This document shows, in pieces, positions 27,136 to 35,543 of a stretch of DNA of 64,000 bases. Origin of the DNA: an uncultured Lachnospiraceae bacterium (lineage in GTDB: Bacteria > Bacillota > Clostridia > Lachnospirales > Lachnospiraceae); the NCBI GenBank assembly GCA_946537305.1, contig CAMNFR010000006.1, positions 1-64,000 on the forward strand, read 5' to 3'. Each line of letters begins with the position of its first letter. The first letter of the stretch is position 1. The position numbers and the translations under genes were made by a program. The notes beneath the pieces are model-generated. The model made no database searches. It saw only the letters and a list, made by a program, of their open reading frames with translations, and was not told the DNA's origin.

Positions 27136-28466
27136 CAGATCGTAAACTCCGCAAATGATGCATCCGCGTTGTCGGAGACAGCCTCGGATTTTGTGTAGGA
27201 AAACTCGTCGCTTTCCAGAAGCGCGGCCGGCGTCATACCGGGGTTCTGGTACAGCAGATCCAGAAGCTCAATGAAATCCCGGATCACCTCGCGCGGGGTA
27301 ATGTTCTGGTCCGCCCCAATACGGCCATATTCGATCTGGATAAAGCTGACCAGATCTTCTGTACCGATGCTACGGGCATAGCCGTAGAGATCGGCATGCA
27401 TGGCGGCCAGCTTTTCGCAGAGCACCAGCATTTCCTCCGCCGTAAGCGGTTCCAGACGGATGACCGGGGCCAGAAGATCCCTGGCGCCGGGACGGGAAAA
27501 TTTTCCCTCCGCCAGACGGGAACGCAGCGCCTCATAGCTGTAAACCCCGCGCCTGCGGTCTTCAATAGCCTGTGGTGTGGCGCCCATGATAATGCCCAGG
27601 TACTGCGCCTTCCCCTGCAGGGTATCGTTGTACATGGTCAGCAGCTTTTCATAGTTGTACTGGCGGGTGATGGAATTCGGGATCTTGTAAATATTCACCA
27701 GTTCGTCCACCATGATCATCAGGCCGGCGTAGCCCGCCAGCCGGAAGAATACGGCAAACAGCTTAATGTAATCGTACCAGTCATCGTCGGTGATAATAAT
27801 ATTGATGCCAAGTTCCTCCTTGGCTTCCCGCTTTAAAGCATACTCGCCGCGGAACCAGCGGACCACCCGTCCCTTGGTCTCATCATCGCCGTTCAGATAG
27901 GCGTGGTAGTAGGCCGAGATCAGGCGGGCAAATTCAAAGCCGTGCACCAGCTCACTCACAGAGGAGGTGACGGCCACAATGCGCTTATCTACCTCCTGTG
28001 TGAGAGCAGGATCCCCAGGGGCATAGCCCGTTTCCTGCGTGGCTTCGCTCTGCACGCGGCTGATCCACCGGTCCAGCACCAGCGTCAGCGCGCCGCCCTC
28101 CGGTCTGGTCTTGGTGGAAAGGTTGCGGATCAGTTCCCGGTAGGTGGCCAGGCCCTGGCCTCGGGTCCCCTGGAGCCTCCGCTCCGGGGAAAGATCCGCG
28201 TCCGCCACAATAAAGCCGCGGTCCATCACATAGCTGCGGATGGTCTGCAGCAGAAAGCTCTTGCCGGAGCCGTAACGGCCCACAATAAAGCGGAAGGAGG
28301 CACCTCCCTCCGCAATAATATCTACATCGTGCAGCAGCGCCTCGATCTCATTTTTCCGACCGACGGTGATGTAGGGAAGGCCCACCCGGGGCACTACACC
28401 GCCCTTCAGGGAATTGATGATGGTCTGCGAGATGCGCCGCGGCACCTTTCTGTTCTCATTCGTCAT
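27135..28466 (-). CDS. BrxD-like P-loop ATPase (BrxC/BrxD, DUF2791 type)
   Basis: The 443-residue ATPase has Walker A VGRYGSGKSFLL (62-73) and Walker B GLMIMVDELVN (248-258). The start FVGR-like box PYITVGRKNEIE and the closing ITPREVIRDFIELLDLL are typical of the BrxD family (ORC/Cdc6-like AAA+). Proteins of this family occur in BREX phage-exclusion loci beside an Lhr-like helicase, as here. The stop codon overlaps the helicase start by one base, and the TerB gene lies 44 bases upstream. It likely forms or loads a complex with the helicase on nucleic acid. The middle region has no second recognisable domain. Confidence 0.9.
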   Translation of the reverse strand: MTNENRKVPRRISQTIINSLKGGVVPRVGLPYITVGRKNEIEALLHDVDIIAEGGASFRFIVGRYGSGKSFLLQTIRSYVMDRGFIVADADLSPERRLQGTRGQGLATYRELIRNLSTKTRPEGGALTLVLDRWISRVQSEATQETGYAPGDPALTQEVDKRIVAVTSSVSELVHGFEFARLISAYYHAYLNGDDETKGRVVRWFRGEYALKREAKEELGINIIITDDDWYDYIKLFAVFFRLAGYAGLMIMVDELVNIYKIPNSITRQYNYEKLLTMYNDTLQGKAQYLGIIMGATPQAIEDRRRGVYSYEALRSRLAEGKFSRPGARDLLAPVIRLEPLTAEEMLVLCEKLAAMHADLYGYARSIGTEDLVSFIQIEYGRIGADQNITPREVIRDFIELLDLLYQNPGMTPAALLESDEFSYTKSEAVSDNADASFAEFTI

Positions 28467-28510
28467 GATATCCTCGATTCTAAATGCGAGTCAGTGATGT
28501 AAATCTGGAC

Positions 28511-30661
28511 TCATTCTATATGAAAGATCTGCAGAAGATCCTCACGGTAGTCTTCAAGCAGAACCGGTGTATCCCCGTCTATTTCCAGCACAATATCCCC
28601 GATCTCATCGTACAGCGCATCGTTGATGGTGTCAGTCACCAGGGACGGCATCAGGTGATATTGCTGTAGAAGAGGAGTGATAGGCTCGTCCCGAAGCAGG
28701 GCAAGCATGATCTGCCGGTAAGGCTCCTCCAGGGGGGAGCTGGCATGAGCTTCATTCTCTTCAGGCGGCACGGTACTCTGCAGTTCAGTCGACATAGTAC
28801 TCTGCAGTTCAGTCGGTATGGTACTCTGTAGTTCTGCCGGTGCGATGATTTGGGGTTCTGTCGACACAATACTCTGCGGCGCAGCGGTGTTCCCGGGAGC
28901 TGCATTTTCTGGATACAAGTGCTCTGCAGCAGCCGCCTCGCTTTCCCGCAGATCTTCCTCCGTGAGGAGACTGTCCCGGGTGATGCCGGCGTCGCGCCGT
29001 ATCTGCCCCAGGGCAGAAAGATCGATCGTGATCTTTGGCCGTTCGGCCTCCAGCCGTTCCTGTTCTGCCTTTCTGCGGGCCTCTTCCTCCGCTTTGATCA
29101 CGGATTCTGCAAAGGGCGCTGCCCAGGCTTCTTCTGGTTTGGCCTTCAGCTTTCCTCCGCTCTTCAGATACAGGCGGAACTGCCGGTCCGATTCACGCAG
29201 GAGAGCCAGAAACCAGTTGCTGCGGAACTGAAGGTGGTTATACCGACGGACTTCCCACAGACCATTCCGGCAGGTGTAGACACGGCTCTCGTTCAGAACA
29301 TATTCCGTGTCGTCTGCTCCGCGTTCCTGCCAGCTGACCAGACCGGAGAGCGGTCGCCAGGGATAATTCTTCCAGCGGCCAAAGCACTCGGAAAAGAGAT
29401 CCTGCCCGCTTTCCATGGGGGCATGTGCCGCTCTTTTCCATACTTCAGAAAACAGATGAACAGCCTCCTCCTCTTTCTTTTTCAGAAGATTGGAACCGGA
29501 CAGCTTTTTCCCGGCAAAAAACAAAAGTGCTTCAAAGATTTCCTTGTCTGTGCGTATCTCCGGATTCCGGAGTGCTGCCAGTGCCCTGTCGCGCTGCATC
29601 AGCTCTGGGTCAGCATATTCGCATGCTTTTTCCGATGAGATGTTCTCCAGAACTGCGTACTCCAGCATCCATCTGCGAAGATCTTTCTGCAGACGCACGG
29701 AACCCTCAGGGAGTCTCCCATGGGCGTCCTCTTTTTGACAGACAGCCGTATATCTCTGTGTGAAGGCAGCCATTTTTTCCAGCGCATCCTCCGCAGAGGA
29801 AGCTCCGATACCGTTGATCAGTTCGGAAAAATAAATCTGTACGAAGGCAGGATCTGCCGGGATAAAATGACCCTTTCTGACTTGTGTGCGCCAGGTAAAG
29901 TATCCTCGAAGCTGCCTTGCGTTCAGATCGTGATAGGTGACTGTGGCTCCGAACTGAGTGAAGATGCCGCCAGTCCAGGGACAGTCATCCGTATAGTCCT
30001 CCATATATCGGCCCTGGGCCAGGAAGTTTTTCCATTTCAGACGTGGGGAGTTATCGCCGAACTGAAAGAGGCGCATGACCTCCCGAATACGGTCAGGAAT
30101 TGCACGGTCAGGTATTTTAAAAGTCTTGCGAAGACGGTCCGGCAGAGATTCCAGTTTTTCCAGGATGATCTCATGAGAGCGGTTGACAGAGGGTTTCTTC
30201 TCCAGAACGATTTCATAAGACCGGTTCTCGGAAGGCTTTTTAGGAATCGGCGTACTTCCAAATACCTCCGCGCCCTGGAATATCTCAGCGCCTCGGTGGA
30301 TCTCGGCGCCCCGGGAAATCTCCTTCTCCGGGTGGGAGAGTGCGTCATCTAACAGGCGGAAGATCAGGTTTTCATCCACACGATCGCCCATCTGAACGCC
30401 GACCCAATTCGCCCCCCGCATGCGAAACGGCGGGTAAAGACAGGAGGCGTCCGTCGTGTACAGGACGCGCTGGCCGCATTTAATATCGCACCGCTCAATC
30501 ATGGTACCGGAGGTCTCATCCCACTGGCGCATCAACAGGGCAGCCCACTTGCCGGTCGCGGGATCCGTCAGGACCGAGAAACCGGAAAAAGAGTCCCACT
30601 TGTGCTCTTCCGGAATATTGTATTTTTGGCTGGCATAGGCCGTCAGGTCGGACAGAGTCAC
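28511..30661 (-). CDS. TerB-N/TerB-C domain protein with MmcQ/YjbR-like N-terminus
   Basis: The 716-residue product starts at GTG 30661 behind CAGGAGG. Residues 1-110 resemble an MmcQ/YjbR domain (GKWAALLMRQ, YPPFRMRGANWVGVQ). Residues 115-170 are two sets of short repeats. Residues 195-330 match TerB-N (MEDYTDDCPW, HDLNARQLRGYFTWRTQ). The C-terminal part from about 545 resembles TerB-C (ITIDLSALGQIRRDAGITRD). A repeat linker of five octapeptides (QSTIPTEL type) separates segments near residues 590-630. TerB proteins are linked to tellurite/stress and membrane-associated complexes. As first gene of the operon with BrxD and helicase, it may be the sensor or scaffold, which is inference. Confidence 0.85.
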   Translation of the reverse strand: MTLSDLTAYASQKYNIPEEHKWDSFSGFSVLTDPATGKWAALLMRQWDETSGTMIERCDIKCGQRVLYTTDASCLYPPFRMRGANWVGVQMGDRVDENLIFRLLDDALSHPEKEISRGAEIHRGAEIFQGAEVFGSTPIPKKPSENRSYEIVLEKKPSVNRSHEIILEKLESLPDRLRKTFKIPDRAIPDRIREVMRLFQFGDNSPRLKWKNFLAQGRYMEDYTDDCPWTGGIFTQFGATVTYHDLNARQLRGYFTWRTQVRKGHFIPADPAFVQIYFSELINGIGASSAEDALEKMAAFTQRYTAVCQKEDAHGRLPEGSVRLQKDLRRWMLEYAVLENISSEKACEYADPELMQRDRALAALRNPEIRTDKEIFEALLFFAGKKLSGSNLLKKKEEEAVHLFSEVWKRAAHAPMESGQDLFSECFGRWKNYPWRPLSGLVSWQERGADDTEYVLNESRVYTCRNGLWEVRRYNHLQFRSNWFLALLRESDRQFRLYLKSGGKLKAKPEEAWAAPFAESVIKAEEEARRKAEQERLEAERPKITIDLSALGQIRRDAGITRDSLLTEEDLRESEAAAAEHLYPENAAPGNTAAPQSIVSTEPQIIAPAELQSTIPTELQSTMSTELQSTVPPEENEAHASSPLEEPYRQIMLALLRDEPITPLLQQYHLMPSLVTDTINDALYDEIGDIVLEIDGDTPVLLEDYREDLLQIFHIE
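28773..28892 (-). repeat. Five 24-bp tandem repeats in the TerB gene
   Basis: Units begin at 28773, 28797, 28821, 28845 and 28869 and encode octapeptides such as QSTIPTEL, QSTMSTEL and QIIAPAEL. The first three are nearly identical, the last two more diverged. Confidence 0.88.
30155..30320 (-). repeat. 42-bp x2 and 18-bp x3 tandem repeats in the TerB gene
   Basis: About 30155-30238 encodes two 14-residue units (ENRSYEIVLEKKP and VNRSHEIILEKLE). About 30261-30314 encodes three hexapeptides (SRGAEI, HRGAEI, FQGAEV). Both lie between the MmcQ-like and TerB-N regions. Confidence 0.8.
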
Positions 30662-30690
30662 GGGGCACCTCCTGTAGGCGCGGGAAAACG

Positions 30691-30756
30691 GTTACAGTAC
30701 AGTAACGGTATCAACAACAACAGGTAAATTATAGCGAATGGGGAGGGAAAAGGCAA
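30691..30756 (-). promoter_or_regulatory. Promoter and inverted repeat before the TerB operon
   Basis: On the minus strand TTGCCT (30756-30751), 17 bases and TATAAT (30733-30728). Downstream, GTTAC-N6-GTAAC (30691-30706) is an operator-like inverted repeat between promoter and ribosome site. Confidence 0.6.
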
Positions 30757-30887
30757 GGAGGCAAACATATGTTTTGGTGGAAAAATAAAAGAAGGATGCA
30801 ATTTCCGGTCATGCATGGTATACTTGAATGCGAAATCTGAATGAAATATAAATGTAAAAATGAGAAAATCTAATGCAGGAGTATTTT

Positions 30888-31988
30888 ATGGAGCGAAATG
30901 AGATCTGGCGTTCCTACGGAACAGATTTTAAAAATATGACTATTCGTCTTCTTGAGAAGACAGGCCTGGCGGAGCGGATTCCGGGACAGCAGGCGAAGAT
31001 CGCCATCAAGCCGAATCTGGTGACGCCTGCGCCGGCGGACTTCGGCGGCACCACCCATACGGAGGTGGTCGCGGGGATCATTGAATATCTGCGGGGGCAT
31101 GGATTCAGGGATATCGTGATTGCGGAGGGCTCCTGGGTAGGAGATAAGACCGAAGAGGCGTTTGAATACTGCGGTTACCGGACCCTTTCAGAAAACTATG
31201 GCGTGCCCTTGATCGATACTCAGAAGGAGAAGAGCGTGCCGGCGGACTGCGCGGGCATGAAGCTTTCCATCTGCCGGTGCGTACAGGAATGGGATTTTCT
31301 GATCAACGTGCCGGTCCTGAAGGGGCACTGTCAGACCCACATGACCTGCGCGCTGAAAAACATGAAGGGACTGATCCCGAACTCGGAAAAGCGGCGGTTC
31401 CATACCATAGGTCTGCATAAGCCGATCGCGCACCTGAACACGGGCATCCGCCCGGATTTTATCGTGATCGATCATATCTGCGGAGATCCCTCTTTTGAGG
31501 AGGGCGGAAATCCGCTGGTCAGGAACTGTGTGATGGCGGCGCTGGACCCGGTGCTGACGGATGCGTATGCCTGCTCCCTGCTGGGGCTGGAAACGGATGA
31601 GGTGCCGTACGTGCGCATGGCGGAGCGCCTGGGCGTGGGAAGCGCGGATCTTTCCTCCCTGCGGCTGATCACCTGCGAAGGGGACCCTGCGGAGGATGTG
31701 CCCATGACACAATCGCTGCTGGATGTCAGCTATGCGGTGGATGAATCCGATTCCTGCAGCGCCTGCTACGGTACACTGATTCCGGCGCTCGAGCGCCTCA
31801 AGGAAGAAGGACTTCTGGAGCGCCTTCCCTGCCCCATCGCGATCGGTCAGGGCCACCGCGGAAAGAGCGGGCCGCTTGGCGTCGGGAACTGCACAAGGGG
31901 GTATGACTTTTCCATTCCCGGCTGCCCGCCCGGAGAGGAAAAAATATATGAGATGCTGAAGACCTATATCGAGGACAACGCTCTATAA
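30888..31988 (+). CDS. DUF362-family protein
   Basis: ATG 30888 follows GCAGGAG; an ATG at 30873 overlaps that site. The 366-residue product has the DUF362 pattern: KIAIKPNLVTP, THTEVVAGIIEYLRGHGF, FLINVPVLKGHCQTHMT and CALKNMKGLIP, then HLNTGIRPDFIVIDH. The family function is unknown. Many members carry a C-terminal ferredoxin domain, absent here, though cysteines are numerous. It is divergent from the TerB operon and followed 130 bases later by zur, which has its own promoter, so it is probably monocistronic. Function is left open. Confidence 0.85.
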   Translation: MERNEIWRSYGTDFKNMTIRLLEKTGLAERIPGQQAKIAIKPNLVTPAPADFGGTTHTEVVAGIIEYLRGHGFRDIVIAEGSWVGDKTEEAFEYCGYRTLSENYGVPLIDTQKEKSVPADCAGMKLSICRCVQEWDFLINVPVLKGHCQTHMTCALKNMKGLIPNSEKRRFHTIGLHKPIAHLNTGIRPDFIVIDHICGDPSFEEGGNPLVRNCVMAALDPVLTDAYACSLLGLETDEVPYVRMAERLGVGSADLSSLRLITCEGDPAEDVPMTQSLLDVSYAVDESDSCSACYGTLIPALERLKEEGLLERLPCPIAIGQGHRGKSGPLGVGNCTRGYDFSIPGCPPGEEKIYEMLKTYIEDNAL

Positions 31989-32018
31989 TCAGAAAATTGA
32001 AAATAGTTCTCAGATTGC

Positions 32019-32093
32019 TTGACACCATTCCCATTTCGTGCTATAAGTGGGAATGGTTTTCATTTTCGATAAGTGGGAATGATTTTCATTTTC
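32019..32093 (+). promoter_or_regulatory. Promoter with two Fur/Zur-type boxes
   Basis: TTGACA (32019-32024), 17 bases, TATAAG (32042-32047). Two boxes follow 26 bases apart: GGGAATGGTTTTCATTTTC (32049-32067) and GGGAATGATTTTCATTTTC (32075-32093). Both resemble the 19-bp Fur-family consensus (AATGAT..TCATT core), and the first abuts the -10 element, so bound repressor would block transcription. Confidence 0.85.
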
Positions 32094-32115
32094 AAAAACA
32101 GGAGATGTGGAAGTT

Positions 32116-32544
32116 ATGGGCATGCGTCCGAAATATAAAACAAAACAGCGGGAGGAACTTCTGGGATATCTGGAGAGACTTCCCGGGGTACATATGACGG
32201 CGGCGGATGTCTGCGATTATCTGAAGGAGCAGGGATCCACCATCGGTCAGTCCACGGTCTACCGGCAGCTGGAGCGGCTGGTGGATGAAGGGCTGGTGAA
32301 TAAGTATATTATTGACGGAAACAGCCCCGCCTGTTTTGAATATGTGGGTTCACAGGAACCGGCCTGTTCCGGATGTTTTCATTGTAAATGTGAGGCATGC
32401 GGAAAGTTGATCCACCTGCATTGTGATGAACTGGCGGCTATCCAGGAGCATTTGTATATGGAGCATCGCTTCCGGCTGGATCCGCTGCGTACGGTCTTTT
32501 ATGGTCTCTGCGAGGAGTGCCAGAAGAGCCAGGGGACTGTCTGA
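32116..32544 (+). CDS. zur: Fur-family zinc uptake regulator
   Basis: The 142-residue protein has the Fur winged helix (TAADVCDYLKEQGSTIGQST, then VYRQLERLVDEGLV) and a cysteine-rich metal domain (CSGCFHCKCEACGK, HLHCDELA, LCEECQK) with structural-zinc CxxC pairs. It is named Zur, not Fur or PerR, because a zinc ABC importer follows; this is inference from context. ATG 32116 has CAGGAG 11 bases upstream; ATG 32122 and a GTG at 32107 are alternatives. Its promoter overlaps two Fur-type boxes, so it is probably autorepressed with the znu genes under zinc sufficiency. Confidence 0.88.
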   Translation: MGMRPKYKTKQREELLGYLERLPGVHMTAADVCDYLKEQGSTIGQSTVYRQLERLVDEGLVNKYIIDGNSPACFEYVGSQEPACSGCFHCKCEACGKLIHLHCDELAAIQEHLYMEHRFRLDPLRTVFYGLCEECQKSQGTV

Positions 32545-32549
32545 TACGG

Positions 32550-32726
32550 ATGGTCTGCGCGTCCATTCAGGCCTGCGAGCAGATGCTTCGCCTGGCAGGT
32601 ACGGGACGCATGCCGCAGATAGCAGTTCCCGCTATGGCTTGTACTGCAGGTATGATGCTGGTGTGCACCTTATTTTTGCTGGCGCAGGAGACGCCGGTGT
32701 CCCGCAAGATTCGTAAGGATGATTGA
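32550..32726 (+). CDS. Possible small membrane protein (58 residues)
   Basis: A frame from ATG 32550 to 32726 lies between zur and znuA. It encodes one hydrophobic stretch (AVPAMACTAGMMLVCTLFLL) flanked by charged ends (SRKIRKDD). No clear ribosome site precedes it, but coupling to the zur stop six bases upstream is possible. It may be a genuine single-pass peptide or just spacer. Confidence 0.3.
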   Translation: MVCASIQACEQMLRLAGTGRMPQIAVPAMACTAGMMLVCTLFLLAQETPVSRKIRKDD

Positions 32727-32829
32727 ACCTCCGCAGGGCGGTTCTGAACAGAGCAGCTTTGTTTATAGAATATGGAAGAGGCATTTGAAACAAGTTTGGT
32801 CGAAGGTAATTGATCGGAGGTTTATTGAT

Positions 32830-33912
32830 ATGAAGAAATTAATAGCTGTTTTGCTTTCAGCCATCCTGGCGGCGGGGGCTCTTAGCGCCTGTGGATCATC
32901 ACAGACCGCTTCCCCTGCGGGCAGTGCTGCGGCAGATACAGAGGCAACGGCGGATACAGCATCTGCGGCGGAATCTGCCGGCGCTGCATCGGAGCCGCTT
33001 AACATCGTAACGACTATTTTCCCTGAGTACGACTGGGTCATGAATATCCTGGGGGATAACCCCGGGCAGGCAGAGGTGACCATGCTGCTGGATAACGGCG
33101 TGGATCTGCACAGCTACCAGCCGACGGCGGAGGATATCCTGAATATTTCGACCTGCGATGTGTTTATCTACGTGGGTGGGGAATCCGATGAATGGGTGGA
33201 TGATGCCCTGAAGCAGAAGGTCAACGAGAATATGCAGGTCCTCAATCTTCTGGAAATTCTGGGCGATGCTGTAAAAGAGGAAGAGATCGTGGAAGGCATG
33301 GAACAAGAACAAGATCATGACGAAGAAGCGGATGAGCATGACGAGGCGAATGGCCACGATCATGACGAAGAAGCGGAGCTTGATGAGCATGTGTGGCTGT
33401 CGCTCAGAAATGCCCAAGTGCTGGTAGATTCCATTGCGCAGGCACTGGAGCAGGCCGATCCGGCAAATGCAGAATTGTATGCCGCGAATGCTGCCGCTTA
33501 TGCAGAGAAGATTACGTCGCTGGATACAGCTTATCAGGAAGCAGCAGAAGGCGCGGCCAGAAAGACCGTTCTCTTTGGGGATCGTTTCCCCTTCCGTTAT
33601 ATGACGGACGATTACGGGCTGGACTACTATGCCGCTTTTGTGGGTTGCTCCGCGGAAACGGAGGCCAGCTTTGAGACGGTTATGTTCCTGGCAGGCAAGG
33701 TGGACGAACTGAGCCTTCCTGCGGTGATAACCATCGAGGGAACGGATCATCGTTTGGCGGAGACTATTATTCAAAATACCAAGAGTAAGGATCAGAAAAT
33801 TCTTTCCCTGGATTCCATGCAGGCGGTCAGCTCCAAGGCTTTGGAGTCTGGTGTTAGCTATCTGTCCATCATGGAAAACAATCTGGAAGTGCTGAAGGAA
33901 GCACTGCAGTAA
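32830..33912 (+). CDS. znuA (adcA-like): Zinc ABC transporter substrate-binding lipoprotein
   Basis: ATG 32830 has GGAGG nine bases upstream; the longer frame from 32719 lacks one. The 360-residue product has a lipoprotein signal with lipobox LSAC and the cluster A-I metal-binding fold (IVTTIFPEYDWVMNILGD, GVDLHSYQPTAEDI). A His/Asp/Glu-rich loop (about residues 155-180, with DHDEEADEHDEANGHDHD) is the zinc-collecting loop typical of ZnuA/AdcA. It hands zinc to the ZnuB channel encoded two genes on. Expression is likely under Zur. Confidence 0.92.
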   Translation: MKKLIAVLLSAILAAGALSACGSSQTASPAGSAAADTEATADTASAAESAGAASEPLNIVTTIFPEYDWVMNILGDNPGQAEVTMLLDNGVDLHSYQPTAEDILNISTCDVFIYVGGESDEWVDDALKQKVNENMQVLNLLEILGDAVKEEEIVEGMEQEQDHDEEADEHDEANGHDHDEEAELDEHVWLSLRNAQVLVDSIAQALEQADPANAELYAANAAAYAEKITSLDTAYQEAAEGAARKTVLFGDRFPFRYMTDDYGLDYYAAFVGCSAETEASFETVMFLAGKVDELSLPAVITIEGTDHRLAETIIQNTKSKDQKILSLDSMQAVSSKALESGVSYLSIMENNLEVLKEALQ

Positions 33913-33940
33913 CAGGAAACACTTAGGGGGCTGCATATTT

Positions 33941-34651
33941 ATGGCAATTATCACAGCGGAACATCTTACCTTGGGGTATGATTCCCAGGCAATTATAAAG
34001 GACCTGCACTTTTCCGTGAATGCGGGTGATTATCTTTGCATTGTGGGTGCGAACGGCTCCGGAAAATCCACGCTTATGAAAACGCTGCTTTCATTACAGC
34101 CGCCCATGAGCGGCACCATCCGTTTTGGGGACGGGCTCAAACAGAATGAGATCGGTTATCTTCCGCAGCAGACGGTTGTTCAGCGGGACTTCCCGGCCTC
34201 TGTGCGGGAAATCGTGCTGTCCGGCTGCCAGGCCCGCTGCGGACTGCGGCCCTTCTACAATAAGGAGGAGAAAGCACTCGCGGAGCAGAACATGGAACGC
34301 ATGAGCATTACCCATCTGGCGGACCGCTGCTACCGGGAGCTTTCCGGCGGTCAGCAGCAGCGTGTGCTCCTGGCCCGGGCACTTTGCGCCACTCGTAAGG
34401 TGCTGCTGCTGGATGAACCGGTCTCCGGACTGGATCCCAAGGTGACGGCGGAGATGTACCAGCTCATCAAAGATCTGAACAAAGAGGGGATCACCATTAT
34501 TATGATCTCCCACGATATTGATGCTGCCCTGAACTATTCTTCGCACATCCTGCATATCGGAGAGCATATTTTCTTCGGCACGCGGGATCAGTATCTGCAC
34601 AGCAAGACGAGACGGATGTTCCTGGAGGAAGAGAAGGGCGGTGAGGCGTAA
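33941..34651 (+). CDS. znuC: Zinc ABC transporter ATPase
   Basis: The 236-residue ATPase has Walker A GANGSGKST, signature ELSGGQQQR, Walker B VLLLDEP and the switch histidine in MISHDI. Its stop overlaps the znuB start by one base (TAATG), so both are co-translated. It powers zinc import with ZnuA and ZnuB. Start ATG 33941 follows TAGGGGG. Confidence 0.92.
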   Translation: MAIITAEHLTLGYDSQAIIKDLHFSVNAGDYLCIVGANGSGKSTLMKTLLSLQPPMSGTIRFGDGLKQNEIGYLPQQTVVQRDFPASVREIVLSGCQARCGLRPFYNKEEKALAEQNMERMSITHLADRCYRELSGGQQQRVLLARALCATRKVLLLDEPVSGLDPKVTAEMYQLIKDLNKEGITIIMISHDIDAALNYSSHILHIGEHIFFGTRDQYLHSKTRRMFLEEEKGGEA

Positions 34652-35487
34652 TGGATAAGATCGGACTTTACTTGCAGTATCCGTTTGTGAGATACGCGCT
34701 GATCGTCGGTGTTCTGATTGCGCTGTGCTCCTCTTTGCTTGGCGTGACGCTGGTGCTGAAACGGTTTTCCTTTATCGGGGACGGCCTTTCCCATGTGGCC
34801 TTCGGGGCGATGTCTATCGCGGCGGTGCTGAACCTGACCAATCATATGCTTCTGGTGCTGCCGATCACGGTGCTGAGCGCTATCCTGCTGCTTCGGACCG
34901 GGCAGAACACCAAGATCAAGGGAGATGCCGCGATCGCCATGATCTCCGTAGGCGCGCTAGCCTTCGGTTATCTGATCATGAATATTTTTTCTACGTCCTC
35001 CAATTTGTCCGGGGATGTCTGCAGCACACTGTTCGGATCCACCTCCATCCTGACGCTTTCGATCTGGGAGGTGGTGCTTTGCATTGTGCTGTCCCTGGCG
35101 GTGGTCGTGATTTTTGTGCTGTTTTATCACAAGATTTTTGCAGTCACCTTTGATGAGAGCTTTGCCAAGGCAACCGGAATAAAGGCAGATCAGTACAATC
35201 TGCTGATTGCGGTGGTGATTGCTGTCATCATTGTGCTGGCCATGAACCTGGTAGGGTCGCTGCTGATCTCCGCGCTGGTCATTTTCCCGGCACTTTCCGC
35301 CATGCGGATGTTCGGAAGCTTCCGCGCGGTGACCATCTGCTCCGCGGTGCTCTCCGTGATCTGCGCGTTTTTGGGGATCATGATCTCCATTGTGGCGGGG
35401 ACGCCGGTAGGATCCACCATTGTGGCGGTAGACGTGGCTGCCTTCGCCATTTGTTATGTAATCGGGCGGTTCGGAAAGAAAGCCTGA
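34651..35487 (+). CDS. znuB: Zinc ABC transporter permease
   Basis: The 278-residue membrane protein has about eight hydrophobic segments and the ZnuB/AdcB-type phrases RFSFIGDGLSHVAFGA and NLVGSLLISALVIFPALSA. It forms the zinc channel with ZnuC. The last codons and the stop were duplicated: the 40-base stretch at 35458-35497 is repeated at 35498-35537, leaving an extra untranslated copy of the gene end after the stop. Confidence 0.92.
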   Translation: MDKIGLYLQYPFVRYALIVGVLIALCSSLLGVTLVLKRFSFIGDGLSHVAFGAMSIAAVLNLTNHMLLVLPITVLSAILLLRTGQNTKIKGDAAIAMISVGALAFGYLIMNIFSTSSNLSGDVCSTLFGSTSILTLSIWEVVLCIVLSLAVVVIFVLFYHKIFAVTFDESFAKATGIKADQYNLLIAVVIAVIIVLAMNLVGSLLISALVIFPALSAMRMFGSFRAVTICSAVLSVICAFLGIMISIVAGTPVGSTIVAVDVAAFAICYVIGRFGKKA

Positions 35488-35537
35488 GTATGGATTTGTA
35501 ATCGGGCGATCCGGAAAGAAAGCCTGAGTATGGAGTA
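35458..35537 (+). repeat. 40-bp tandem duplication of the znuB 3' end
   Basis: GTAATCGGGCGGTTCGGAAA (35458 on) recurs at 35498 with two changes, continuing through the stop codon TGA and AGTATGGA. The second copy lies between znuB and the lipoprotein gene. Confidence 0.9.
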
Positions 35538-35543
35538 AATTGA

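Noticed and set aside
24874..30661. A complete BREX system
   Set aside because: Only BrxD-like and BrxHI-like genes are present; no PglX methylase, PglZ phosphatase, PglW or BrxL was found in the window.
30662..30887. A small gene in the gap between the TerB operon and DUF362
   Set aside because: No frame with a ribosome site was found; the gap holds the leftward promoter, an inverted repeat and only a weak TATACT (30819-30824) rightwards.
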